This document shows, in pieces, positions 1 through 7,218 of a stretch of DNA of 16,461 nucleotides; within the stretch, counting starts at the first letter, position 1, and each line of letters begins with the position of its first letter. Origin of the DNA: Flavobacteriaceae bacterium (GTDB lineage: Bacteria > Bacteroidota > Bacteroidia > Flavobacteriales > Flavobacteriaceae). The notes under the pieces are model-generated. The model saw nothing but the letters and a program-made list of their open reading frames with translations. It was not told the DNA's origin and made no database searches. A program made the position numbers and the translations under genes. Location: the NCBI GenBank assembly GCA_002693605.1, contig NZQO01000051.1:1-16461 (forward strand), written 5' to 3'.

Positions 1-120
1 ATGATTGGCGGCGCCAAAATTACCCCGCTGACCATTCCTGAAGCGATGCAATGGCTTGAGAAACACCGCAAGTATGACATCCTTGAAGAGTTCTTCGGAG
101 CCTATCTGCAGGCAGCTTAA
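1..120 (+). CDS. 3' end of an unidentified gene
   Basis: The frame is open from the first base of the window to a TAA at 118-120 and encodes 39 residues ending in a helical-looking, charged tail (LEKHRKYDILEEFF...). The window happens to begin with ATG, but no upstream sequence is available to judge whether this is a start. The peptide is more likely the C-terminus of a longer protein. I do not recognise the family. A strong terminator lies 33 nt after the stop, which supports this being the real end of a rightward transcription unit. Confidence 0.45.
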   Translation: MIGGAKITPLTIPEAMQWLEKHRKYDILEEFFGAYLQAA

Positions 121-152
121 GCGCTCGTTCTCGTAAATCCCTCGATCCTTTT

Positions 153-184
153 GGCTGGGTTCCCAATCGGAGCCCGGCTCTTTT
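153..184 (+). terminator. rho-independent terminator after the first gene
   Basis: The arm GCTGGGTTCC (154-163) pairs with GGAGCCCGGC (169-178) to form a 10-bp stem with two G-T wobbles. The loop is 5 nt (CAATC), and the T-rich run TCTTTT (179-184) follows directly. It lies downstream of the TAA at 118-120 in the same orientation. Confidence 0.7.
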
Positions 185-431
185 ACCCTTGGGCAGGAGG
201 CTTACGTGGGAAATAGAAGTTTTGGGAAAACGCAGTTCGATTAGAATACAAAATTCTGCCACGTACGACCCCAGAGGCATAAGGGCGAAGGAATAGATCC
301 TACGACCTGCTCTCCAAAATGGGCGCGGCTTTCAGTTTGCTCTGTTCAGGTCTTGGCCTCTATCGACCGTTGGAGAAACTGCCACGAGGTGAGCCCGTCT
401 AGGCGCGTGGGATCATTCTCTGTATCGACCG
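185..431. other. non-coding, no clear gene
   Basis: I see no convincing gene here. The short ORFs have no ribosome binding site or recognisable motif. The 12-mer TATCGACCGTTG occurs twice as a direct repeat (361-372 and 423-434). The stretch sits between a terminated gene and IS debris and may be decayed mobile-element sequence. Confidence 0.4.
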
Positions 432-643
432 TTGATATTTGCATCCGGTTTCCTACCTGATGTTGTCGATCTGTTGGAAGAGCGCAGGGTATCGGTTGAC
501 CGTTCGACCTTCTGCCGCTGGATCCAGAAATTCGGCACCGCGCTGACTAGGCGAACCGAGAAGCACCTGCACCGCCCCGTGACGATCTGCACCGACAAAA
601 CGCCCACATGTCGCAAGGTGATCAGCGACGGAAACCGCCGCTA
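432..643 (+). pseudogene. IS6-family transposase remnant, internally deleted and truncated
   Basis: The reading frame gives DVVDLLEERRVSVDRSTFCRWIQKFG..., which matches the N-terminal helix-turn-helix region of IS6-family transposases (pattern DV.DLL.ERG..VDRST..RW.QKFGP). After TEKHL it jumps straight to HRPVTICTDKTPTCRKVI, which in intact IS6 transposases lies past the first catalytic Asp. About 100 residues, including the first part of the DDE core, are therefore missing. The coding sequence stops at the left inverted repeat of the IS5 element at 644, so the C-terminal third is also gone. No intact start codon is evident. It cannot encode an active transposase. The family assignment comes from recalled motif similarity and is fairly secure. 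Confidence 0.75.
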
Positions 644-661
644 GGGCTTGTTGCACATATC
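644..661 (+). repeat. IS5 left terminal inverted repeat
   Basis: GGGCTTGTTGCACATATC matches the reverse complement of 1677-1694 at 14 of 18 positions; the core TTGTTGCA is perfect. Confidence 0.8.
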
Positions 662-707
662 GGTGAGGAGGATTCACTGCGCAAATCCAGTGCGTTAGAT
701 TGGCGGC

Positions 708-1640
708 ATGCCGAAGCCCTCTCCCACCCGCTATCGCACGACGAACTGGTCCGACTACAACGCGGCGCTGCGCCAGCGGGGTTCGCTCTCAGTCTGGTTT
801 GATCCCGACATGGTCTGGCACGCCGGAAAGACCGGCAAACGGGGGCGGCCCGAGACGTTCTCGGATGCCGCGATCCAAACCTGTCTGACGCTGAAAGTGC
901 TCTTCGGCCTTCCGCTGCGGCAGACGGTTGGGCTGGTCGAGAGCCTGATCCGGATGGCTGGGCTCGACTGGCCGGTGCCGGACTATTCGACGCTGTGCCG
1001 ACGCTAGGCGCGGATCGGTGTGCAGATCCCGTATCGCCGCACTGGCAGGCCTTTGAACCTGATTATCGACAGCACCGGGGTGAAGTTCCGCGGTGACGGC
1101 GAGTGGCTGACCCGCAAGCATGGCTCCTCCCGCCGGAGGCAATCGCGCAAGGTTCACATCGCGATGGACACGGAGACCGGGGACATACGCGCAGTCGAGT
1201 TCACCTCAAGCCGCCAGGGCGACAGCCCCCTGCTGCCTGACCTGCTGTCGCAAATTCCCGAGGGCGAAGAGATCGCCACTGTCACCGCGGACGGCGCCTA
1301 CGACACGCGGCGATGCCATGCCGCGATCATCGAGCGCGGCGCCGATGCCGTCATACCGATCCGCCGCAACGGCCGTGCGTGGAAAGAAGACTGCCCCGCC
1401 GCATTGGCGCGAAATGAGATCCTGCGCGCGACGCGCCTCCTCGGTAGGGCACTCTGGAAGAAGTGGGCGGGCTACCATGTCCGAAGTCGGGTCGAGGCGC
1501 AGATGAACTGCCTGAAGCTCTTCGGTGAGCGGATCATGTCACGAGACCCCGACCGCCAAACCGCTGAAATCCAGCTCCGCAACGCCATCATGAACCGCTT
1601 CTTGGCCCTCGGCAGGGGCGAGATGGAGGCTGTCGCCTGA
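708..1640 (+). pseudogene. IS5-family DDE transposase with in-frame amber stop
   Basis: One continuous frame of 311 codons runs from ATG 708 to TGA 1638-1640, broken only by TAG at 1005-1007 (codon 100). The stop follows ...STLCRR, where the family usually has Gln (CAG), so a single C-to-T change explains it. The N-terminal part holds the DUF4096/helix-turn-helix-like DNA-binding region. The remainder holds the catalytic triad: Asp about codon 121 (IIDSTG), Asp about 195 (TADGAYDT) and Glu about 263. The IS5/IS4-type signature Y-(2)-R-(3)-E-(6)-K is exact (YHVRSRVEAQMNCLK). Reinitiation at GTG 1020 would give a 206-residue protein with the whole catalytic core but no DNA-binding part. Unless the amber is suppressed, this copy should not transpose by itself. 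Confidence 0.88.
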
Positions 1641-1676
1641 AAAGGAACGGGAACGGGGATCGTCAGCCCCAACGCT

Positions 1677-1694
1677 GATTTATGCAACAACGCC
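1677..1694 (-). repeat. IS5 right terminal inverted repeat
   Basis: In reverse complement this reads GGCGTTGTTGCATAAATC, the partner of 644-661. It lies 36 nt after the transposase stop. Confidence 0.8.
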
Positions 1695-1704
1695 GGTCCT
1701 GACC

Positions 1705-1803
1705 CTAGCTGAAACCGGCGGCTATGCTTGCAAAGACGTCGCGCAACATTGGGGCGGCTGTACTGCGCGTTCCGGATAATCCTGTTCCGGCCGAAATCTT
1801 CAG
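1705..1803 (-). pseudogene. displaced C-terminal tail of the fadJ-like gene
   Basis: If one base is added at the GTC-TGA stop near 1802, the fadJ frame continues for 32 more codons to a TAG (cta at 1705-1707). The predicted tail contains GTRSTAAPMLRDVFASIAAGF, which resembles the usual FadJ/FadB ending (..R..PSPLL..L...GRGF). The repaired protein would be about 680 residues, normal for the family. This is inferred from length and motif only; it could be a real mutation or a sequencing error. Confidence 0.5.
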
Positions 1804-3746
1804 ACTCCGGCCAGATTGCTTGCATGGAACATCAGGCCGCCCCGCCAACGCGGAAAGCCGTAGCCGTGGACCATCACGAGATCAATGTCATCGCTTGATT
1901 GGGCAATGCCCTCATCCAGAATAGTTTGCGCCTCGGCGGTCATGGCGCCAACCAACGATTTGACCAGATCCGGATTGGTCAGTTCGCGGCGTGCGATTCC
2001 GGTTTCCCGGGCCAGTTCCGCAGCAAGCTTTACGGCCAGTGCATCGCCCAACGGTTTCCCGTCCACGTAATCATACCATCCGCCTGCGGTCTTGCGGCCA
2101 AGGCGATTGTGATCCTCGACGAGGCGATCGGCGACCGTTCTGCCCGGCGGGGCATGATCATCGCGGTGACGATTGGCATAGGCGATGTCGAGCCCGGACA
2201 TGTCCTGTGCCTCGAACGGTCCCATCGCCATCCCAAACTCGCGCAGCGCGTTGTCTATCTGTGACGGTGCGGCGCCTTGGAGCAGCGCGGCCTCGGCCGC
2301 TTCGCGGTAACGTTTGAGGATACGGTTGCCGATGAATCCTTCACACACGCCAGAGAGGACCGGGATCTTTCCCAGCTTTCTGGCCAACCGAAATGCCGCG
2401 CCAAGCGTTGCCTGTGACGTGCTGTCTGTGCGGATCACTTCAAGCAGTTTCATGATATGGGCAGGACTAAAGAAATGCAGTCCCAGGAACCGCTCAGGGT
2501 GGTGCAGCCTCGCGGCCATCTCATTGGCATCCAGATAAGAGGTGTTGGTGGCCAGAACGCAGGTTTCGGGAACGGCGGCTTCCAATTTGGTCAGGATCTC
2601 TTGTTTGACCTGCATGTTTTCAAAAACGGCCTCGATCGCCAGATCCGTCTGTCCCAGATCATCATAGCTGGCAACGGGCCTCATTCGTGCGCTGATCGCG
2701 TTGGCATGGCCCTCGGTGAGCAGACCGCGCGACAGTCCCGCCGACACCAGAGCGGCGCAGTTTGCTGCGGCCTGAATGCGGCTGGCCTCGTCCCGCTCTA
2801 TGATCTGCACTGTCAGGCCAGCAGAGGCCAAGGTATAGGCGATGGCGGCACCCATGTTGCCGCCGCCAACAACACAAGCGGTTTTGAATTCGCGGCCATC
2901 ATCGGGGTATTGGCGTGCCCGCGATTGCGCCGCGCGTTCGGCGAAAAACACATGCCGCAGGGCGCGCGCCTGATCCGATTGCCGCAAAGTCAGAAAGGTC
3001 TCTCTTTCTGCTACCAGAGCCTGAGGAAGCGGCAGGCTTTGTGAGGCCGCGATCAAATCGACCGCCCGAAGGGGCGCGACCTGCCCTGACGCGCGGCGTT
3101 TGGCGCTTTTGCGCGCATTGTCCAGGGCGTCTGGCGCGGACTGTGGCGCGACCAGCGCATTCGGGCGAACCAGCGTTTCCAGTTCTTCGGCAGGCATTGT
3201 CAGCGCATAATCCAACGGCATGTCAGAGAGGTGTGTTACTGCACCGGCCTCATAGGCCTGTGCTGCCGTCAACGTTTTGCCCGCGACGATCACATCCAGC
3301 GCCAATGGAATTCCGACGAGCCGGGGCAGACGTTGCGTGCCGCCCGCGCCGGGCACCAGACCCAGCTTGACCTCTGGCAAGCCAAGCTGCGCCTTTGGGC
3401 CGACGATCCGCGCCCGGCATGCAAGTGCAATTTCGCATCCGCCCCCCAAGGCGGCACCCTCCAGAACAGCGATGGTCGGGATGGGCAGCTCTGATAAGGT
3501 CCACAGAACATCGTTCAGGTGCGGCGCTTCGGGGGGTAACACGAATTCTGCCGCGTCAGCACCCGCCACGAACACGCGGCAGGCGCTGGTAAAGATCAGG
3601 CGATCAATATCATGTTCTGCCGCGCCCTTGATGCAGGCCAGCAGTTCCGCCCGCATCTGCCTGTCGATCAGATTCAGCGGGGGCGCATCGAGCGAGACAA
3701 TTCCCGCCCTGCCCTGAACATCCAAACGGACCTTTGGTTGCGTCAT
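1800..3746 (-). CDS. fadJ: FadJ-type bifunctional enoyl-CoA hydratase / 3-hydroxyacyl-CoA dehydrogenase (C-terminus truncated)
   Basis: This is the multifunctional beta-oxidation alpha subunit (648 aa as encoded). It hydrates 2-enoyl-CoA and then oxidises the L-3-hydroxyacyl-CoA with NAD. The N-terminal crotonase domain (about 1-190) has both catalytic glutamates, E105 (GGGCEIAL) and E125 (LGLPEVKLG). The dehydrogenase domain has the NAD-binding GGGNMG loop (294-299) and the HFFSPAH motif with catalytic His about 424. The C-terminal 3HCDH domain follows, with FIGNRI about 471-476. ATG 3746 is chosen because it overlaps the thiolase stop (ATGA) and begins directly at the conserved domain; the longer frame upstream lies inside the thiolase gene. 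The protein ends abruptly after [21 protein letters not shown], where homologues continue for 30-50 residues. A matching tail exists in another frame at 1705-1803, so a frameshift is likely. It is co-transcribed with and translationally coupled to the thiolase, with which it would form the usual hydratase-dehydrogenase-thiolase set. Confidence 0.92.
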   Translation of the reverse strand: MTQPKVRLDVQGRAGIVSLDAPPLNLIDRQMRAELLACIKGAAEHDIDRLIFTSACRVFVAGADAAEFVLPPEAPHLNDVLWTLSELPIPTIAVLEGAALGGGCEIALACRARIVGPKAQLGLPEVKLGLVPGAGGTQRLPRLVGIPLALDVIVAGKTLTAAQAYEAGAVTHLSDMPLDYALTMPAEELETLVRPNALVAPQSAPDALDNARKSAKRRASGQVAPLRAVDLIAASQSLPLPQALVAERETFLTLRQSDQARALRHVFFAERAAQSRARQYPDDGREFKTACVVGGGNMGAAIAYTLASAGLTVQIIERDEASRIQAAANCAALVSAGLSRGLLTEGHANAISARMRPVASYDDLGQTDLAIEAVFENMQVKQEILTKLEAAVPETCVLATNTSYLDANEMAARLHHPERFLGLHFFSPAHIMKLLEVIRTDSTSQATLGAAFRLARKLGKIPVLSGVCEGFIGNRILKRYREAAEAALLQGAAPSQIDNALREFGMAMGPFEAQDMSGLDIAYANRHRDDHAPPGRTVADRLVEDHNRLGRKTAGGWYDYVDGKPLGDALAVKLAAELARETGIARRELTNPDLVKSLVGAMTAEAQTILDEGIAQSSDDIDLVMVHGYGFPRWRGGLMFHASNLAGV

Positions 3747-4948
3747 GCGGAAACCCGCTCGATTGCGAGCGCTTCGCCCTGCCCCACGCCGACACACATC
3801 GTCGCCAGCGCCCGGTGCGCCTGTTGCTCTTCCAGTTCGATCAGCGCGGAACCCACCAGCCGCGTGCCCGACATGCCCAGCGGATGGCCCAGTGCAATCG
3901 CGCCGCCATTCGGGTTCACGTGGTCGGCGTCGTCGGTCAGGCCCAGACCCCGCAAAACTGCCAGCGACTGACTTGCAAAGGCTTCGTTCAGCTCGATCAC
4001 ATCAAAGGCGTCAATGGAAAGGCCCAGCCGCGCCAACAGTTTCTGCACCGCAGGCACCGGCCCGATCCCCATGACACGGGGCGCAACCCCGGCAGAGGCA
4101 CCGCCCAGAATGCGGGCGCGCGGCGTCAGTCCGTAGGCCTTGCAGGCTGCGGCTGAGGCGATCAACGTGGCCGCCGCACCATCATTGACGCCCGAGGAAT
4201 TGCCCGCTGTGACCGACCCGCCCTGACGAAAGGGGGTTTTCAGCTTCGATAGGATCTCAACAGTGGTTTCCCTTGGATGCTCGTCGCGATCAAAGGTGAT
4301 GTCATCGCCGCGCCGCTGCGGAATAGGGACTGGGACGATTTCCTTGGCAAAGCGCCCGTTCGCCTGCGCCCTTGCCGCCCGCGCCTGCGACCGGGCCGCA
4401 AAGGCGTCCTGATCTTCGCGGCTGATCGAGAAGTCTTCGGCAACGTTTTCTGCGGTTTCGGGCATTGAATCGATGCCGAACTCGGCCTTCATCCGTTGAT
4501 TGACCATGCGCCAGCCAATCGTGGTGTCCTCGATGGATGATGCGCGGCTGAAAGCCTGTTCCGCCTTGGGCATGATGAACGGCGCGCGCGACATGCTTTC
4601 AACACCGCCCGCTATCATCAAATCGGCCTCTCCGGTTTTGACCTTGTTGGCGGCGATATGAACCGCCGCAAGGCCCGAGGCACACAGCCGGTTTACCGTT
4701 ATCGCCGGGACAGTGTCTGGCAATCCGGCAAGAAGACTGGCCATGCGTGCGACGTTGCGGTTGTCTTCACCTGCCTGATTGGCGCAGCCCATGATGACTT
4801 CATCAATTTTATCAGTGGGCAGATCGGCGTGACGGCTGAGAAGGTGACGCAACACATGCGCGCCTAAATCGTCCGGCCGCACCGAGGAAAGAGCGCCTCC
4901 GTACCGGCCAATCGGGGTGCGGATATAATCTACGAGGAATGCGTCCAT
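3743..4948 (-). CDS. pcaF: acetyl-CoA acyltransferase, close to 3-oxoadipyl-CoA thiolase
   Basis: This is a 401-residue thiolase that cleaves a 3-oxoacyl-CoA to acetyl-CoA and a shortened acyl-CoA. The nucleophile C89 is in NRLCASG, the NEAFA motif follows, H355 is in [14 protein letters not shown], and the acid/base C385 is in CVGVGQGEA. The N-terminus ([22 protein letters not shown]) and the stretch [16 protein letters not shown] are the hallmark of the PcaF/PaaJ 3-oxoadipyl-CoA thiolase subgroup. The real substrate may therefore be a dicarboxylyl-CoA. The family is certain; the substrate is not, because the neighbours are not a protocatechuate operon. The ribosome binding site AAAGGAAA lies 8 nt before ATG 4948. 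It is the first gene of a leftward unit driven from the control region at 4949-5262, and fadJ overlaps its stop. Confidence 0.9.
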   Translation of the reverse strand: MDAFLVDYIRTPIGRYGGALSSVRPDDLGAHVLRHLLSRHADLPTDKIDEVIMGCANQAGEDNRNVARMASLLAGLPDTVPAITVNRLCASGLAAVHIAANKVKTGEADLMIAGGVESMSRAPFIMPKAEQAFSRASSIEDTTIGWRMVNQRMKAEFGIDSMPETAENVAEDFSISREDQDAFAARSQARAARAQANGRFAKEIVPVPIPQRRGDDITFDRDEHPRETTVEILSKLKTPFRQGGSVTAGNSSGVNDGAAATLIASAAACKAYGLTPRARILGGASAGVAPRVMGIGPVPAVQKLLARLGLSIDAFDVIELNEAFASQSLAVLRGLGLTDDADHVNPNGGAIALGHPLGMSGTRLVGSALIELEEQQAHRALATMCVGVGQGEALAIERVSA

Positions 4949-5101
4949 ATTGCGTGTTTCCTTTGTTGCTGCGCCGGGTGCCAGACCTGTGACAAACAGG
5001 ATATTGGCGGACCCGGCAACGGGCCAGTGCCGCCAAAGCTGGTTTGAATTTTGCCGGATGCTATGATTGCGGCACCGCCAGACAACAAGAATGATTTATG
5101 A

Positions 5102-5141
5102 TTTCGCATAGCGATACCGAAAATCTCTCCGCTATGCGAAA
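5102..5141. promoter_or_regulatory. operator, perfect 12-bp inverted repeat (probable IclR-type site)
   Basis: TTTCGCATAGCG (5102-5113) and CGCTATGCGAAA (5130-5141) are perfect inverted arms separated by 16 nt. Each arm also has internal dyad symmetry (TCGCnnnGCGA-like), as is typical of sites bound by IclR-family dimers. The right arm plus CCAAAA is repeated exactly at 9782-9799 in the other divergent region. Two IclR genes lie at 7211-8885. Binding is an inference. Confidence 0.75.
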
Positions 5142-5211
5142 CCAAAATTCAAAACATTTGCTGCGCGCTCTGGGTGACCCGTATGGGTGTCGTCATTGCT
5201 ATAACACCCGG

Positions 5212-5232
5212 CGGGCGTGTCTTGGTCGCCCG
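5212..5232 (+). other. leader hairpin upstream of the acyl-CoA dehydrogenase
   Basis: CGGGCG (5212-5217) pairs with CGCCCG (5227-5232) across a 9-nt loop, followed by only three T residues. It lies in the probable 5' leader, 30 nt before the start codon. It is too short and T-poor to be called a terminator. Its role is unknown and it may be chance in GC-rich DNA. Confidence 0.25.
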
Positions 5233-5262
5233 TTTCCGCATGTAACAGCTGAGGACATGCCC

Positions 5263-6432
5263 ATGCCAACCGCACCTGACGTTCTGATTCAAATCCTCGA
5301 CACGGTGCGCCGTTACGTGAACGAGCGTCTGATCCCCGCCGAAGAGCTTGTGGCGCAAACGAACGAAATACCAGAGGAAATTTTGCGCGAGATGAAAGAG
5401 ATGGGCTTGTATGGCCTGTCCATCTCCGAAGACTATGGCGGGTTGGGGTTCTCTATGGAGGACGAGGTGCGCCTGGTGTTCGAGCTAGGCCGGGCGGCCC
5501 CCGCCTTTCGGTCGGCGGCGGGCACCAATATCGGCATCGGGTCTCAGTCCATTGTGATTGCGGGCACCGAAGAGCAAAAGCAGCACTATCTGCCGAAACT
5601 GGCATCCGGGGACATCGTCGGATCCTTTTGCCTGACCGAACCGGATGCCGGGTCTGATGCCATGTCGATCCGCACCACTGCGGTTCGTGACGGGGAATAT
5701 TATGTCCTGAACGGGACCAAACGCTATATCACCAACGCCCCAAAGGCGCAGCTTTTCACTGTGATGGCGCGCACCGCCCCCGAACGGAAATCCCGCAGCA
5801 TCTCGTGTTTTCTGGTCGACGCCCAGACGCCGGGCATCACCCTTGGACTGCCGGACAAGAAAATGGGGCAGTCCGGCGCGCTGACTTGCGATGTGGTGTT
5901 TGAAAATTGCCGCGTGCCCGCTTCGGCCTTGTTGGGCGGCGAGGAAGGCAACGGTTTCGTCACGTCGATGAAAGTGCTGGACAAGGGCCGCCTGCATATT
6001 GCTGCCCTCTGCACCGGGATCGCGGCCCGGCTGATTGAGGAAAGCCTGAGATACGCCTGCGACCGCAAGCAGTTCGGCCGGAAAATCGTCGACTTCCAGA
6101 TGATCCAGTCCATGATCGCCGATAGTCAGGCCGACACTTATGCAGCGAAAACCATGATCCTAGACGCGGCGCAGCGGCGCGATGCGGGGGAAAACACGAC
6201 CCTTATCGCCGCCAGCGCAAAGATGTTCGCGTCGGAAATGGTTGGCCGCGTGGCTGATCGAGCCGTGCAGATCCACGGCGGCGCCGGGTATATGTCGGAT
6301 TATGCGGTGGAACGGTTCTATCGCGACGTTCGCCTGTTCCGCATATTCGAGGGCACGACGCAGATCCAACAAGGGATCATCGCACGCACGCTCAAGGCGC
6401 GGTTCGAAGAGACGGGAACCTATGAGTTATGA
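5263..6432 (+). CDS. acyl-CoA dehydrogenase
   Basis: This FAD-dependent enzyme introduces the alpha,beta double bond into an acyl-CoA and passes electrons to ETF. It has 389 residues, the usual family length. An N-terminal helical domain (about 5-115) is followed by a middle beta domain with the GSFCLTEPDAGSDA signature (120-133) and a C-terminal domain with DRKQFGRKI (267-275) and QIHGGAGYM (336-344). E363 in FEGTTQIQ is at the catalytic-base position of medium/short-chain enzymes, unlike isovaleryl-CoA dehydrogenases. ATG 5263 is chosen because GAGGA (5251-5255) lies 7 nt upstream; ATG 5257 is too close, and the longer frame would run through the operator. It could be the AtuD/citronellyl-CoA-type step in a branched-acid pathway, but the substrate cannot be read from the sequence. 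Its stop overlaps the stop of the convergent crotonase gene. Confidence 0.92.
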   Translation: MPTAPDVLIQILDTVRRYVNERLIPAEELVAQTNEIPEEILREMKEMGLYGLSISEDYGGLGFSMEDEVRLVFELGRAAPAFRSAAGTNIGIGSQSIVIAGTEEQKQHYLPKLASGDIVGSFCLTEPDAGSDAMSIRTTAVRDGEYYVLNGTKRYITNAPKAQLFTVMARTAPERKSRSISCFLVDAQTPGITLGLPDKKMGQSGALTCDVVFENCRVPASALLGGEEGNGFVTSMKVLDKGRLHIAALCTGIAARLIEESLRYACDRKQFGRKIVDFQMIQSMIADSQADTYAAKTMILDAAQRRDAGENTTLIAASAKMFASEMVGRVADRAVQIHGGAGYMSDYAVERFYRDVRLFRIFEGTTQIQQGIIARTLKARFEETGTYEL

Positions 6433-7218
6433 GCGTTTCGCGCTGACAATCGAATCCAGCGCCGCCATGTGCTCCGCGCTTTCATGGGCGACAGCCTGCA
6501 TGGCGGCACAGGTGGCCAGATAATCCTTCAACTCTGTACGGGCGGCCATTTTCAACAGTTGCTTGGTCATGCGAACGGCAGCGGCCGGCTGTTGCGAAAT
6601 ATCCAACGCGAATTCCGTGGCGCGCGTCATCAGATCGGCGTCTTCGACCACCTCTAACACAAGGCCCAGTTCCAGGGCCTCTGGCGCTCGTATCGAGCGA
6701 CCCCTCAGGCTGATCTCTGCCGCACGTTGATAGCCCAGAAGCCGGGTCATGAACCAGCCGCCGCCATCGCCAGAGACGAGGCCAAGTTTGACAAAAACCT
6801 CGCCAAAGATGGCGGATGTGCTGGCGATCCGCAGATCGCACATCAGCGCAATGTCGCATCCCGCACCCATGGCCGGTCCATTGACCGCCGCGATCACGGG
6901 GATGGTCAGTTGCTCCATCGCAATGGGGATGCGTTGAACCGTATCGGTATAGGCCCGGGCGACCTGATGCGGCTCACCCGCAAACATACCTTCCTTCGCT
7001 TGCATCTGGCGCACGTCACCGCCCGAGGAAAAGGCGCTTCCGGCACCGGTGATGATGAGGACACGCAATTCAGGGTCCAGAGAAACGCGTTGCAGGGCTG
7101 AAACGATTGCTTCGACCATCGCCACATCCGAAACCGGATTGCGGCGCGACGGGTCGTTCAATGTCAGCACGCCGACGCCTGCGTCATGGGTCTCAAAAAG
7201 TACAAGCTCATCATTCAT
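6427..7218 (-). CDS. enoyl-CoA hydratase/isomerase family protein (crotonase 1)
   Basis: This is a 263-residue crotonase-fold protein. Oxyanion-hole segments are visible at about 62-69 (AFSSGGDV) and 114-121 (GPAMGAGC). The usual first catalytic Glu is Asp here (D122, AGCDIAL). The second Glu position is Phe (F142 in GEVFVKLG), followed by the SGDGGGW segment with D151. This pattern occurs in a distinct crotonase subgroup in which hydratase activity is not assured; isomerase, hydrolase or retro-type chemistry is possible. ATG 7218 is preferred: GGAAGG lies about 9 nt upstream and the start overlaps the IclR stop by 8 nt. It is the last gene of the leftward operon. It ends in TAA and overlaps the convergent acyl-CoA dehydrogenase by 6 nt, leaving no room for a terminator. 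Confidence 0.88.
   Translation of the reverse strand: MNDELVLFETHDAGVGVLTLNDPSRRNPVSDVAMVEAIVSALQRVSLDPELRVLIITGAGSAFSSGGDVRQMQAKEGMFAGEPHQVARAYTDTVQRIPIAMEQLTIPVIAAVNGPAMGAGCDIALMCDLRIASTSAIFGEVFVKLGLVSGDGGGWFMTRLLGYQRAAEISLRGRSIRAPEALELGLVLEVVEDADLMTRATEFALDISQQPAAAVRMTKQLLKMAARTELKDYLATCAAMQAVAHESAEHMAALDSIVSAKRS

Larger units (their letters stand above)
644..1694 (+). mobile_element. IS5-family insertion sequence (~1051 bp)
   Basis: The imperfect terminal inverted repeats are GGGCTTGTTGCACATATC (644-661) and, read in reverse complement from 1694, GGCGTTGTTGCATAAATC; they match at 14 of 18 positions. They enclose one transposase frame with the IS5-type DDE signature. The size and the TTGTTGCA-type ends fit the IS5 family. 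The left flank (CCGCTA) and right flank (GGTCCT) do not match, so no target duplication is visible. The left side interrupts an IS6-family remnant. The right end lies 10 bp beyond the probable original stop of the fadJ-like gene (cta 1705-1707). The element is probably not autonomous because its transposase carries a stop codon. Confidence 0.85.
4949..5262. promoter_or_regulatory. divergent control region between thiolase and acyl-CoA dehydrogenase
   Basis: This 314-nt gap holds no gene. It contains the inverted-repeat operator at 5102-5141 and a short leader hairpin at 5212-5232. A weak leftward promoter candidate is TTGTCT/TAGCAT with a 16-nt spacer, located left of the operator. On the right, the leader contains a TATAAC hexamer (5200-5205) without a good -35 box. 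A third half-site-like sequence, TTTCCGCATG, starts at 5233. Confidence 0.65.

Noticed and set aside
20..280. 86-codon minus-strand frame at the left edge
   Set aside because: It crosses a real terminator hairpin and the end of the first gene, and has no similarity or start signal I can support.
641..1710. CTAG at 641-644 and again at 1705-1708 as a possible IS5 target duplication
   Set aside because: The right CTAG lies 10 bp beyond the end of the inverted repeat instead of next to it, so it is not a target duplication.
2457..3044. 195-codon plus-strand frame inside fadJ, and several similar frames in the thiolase and IclR genes
   Set aside because: They are shadows of real minus-strand genes, without ribosome binding sites or motifs.
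5098..5262. Longer N-terminus of the acyl-CoA dehydrogenase starting at 5098
   Set aside because: It would translate through the operator and leader and add 55 residues unlike the family; ATG 5263 has the correctly spaced ribosome binding site.
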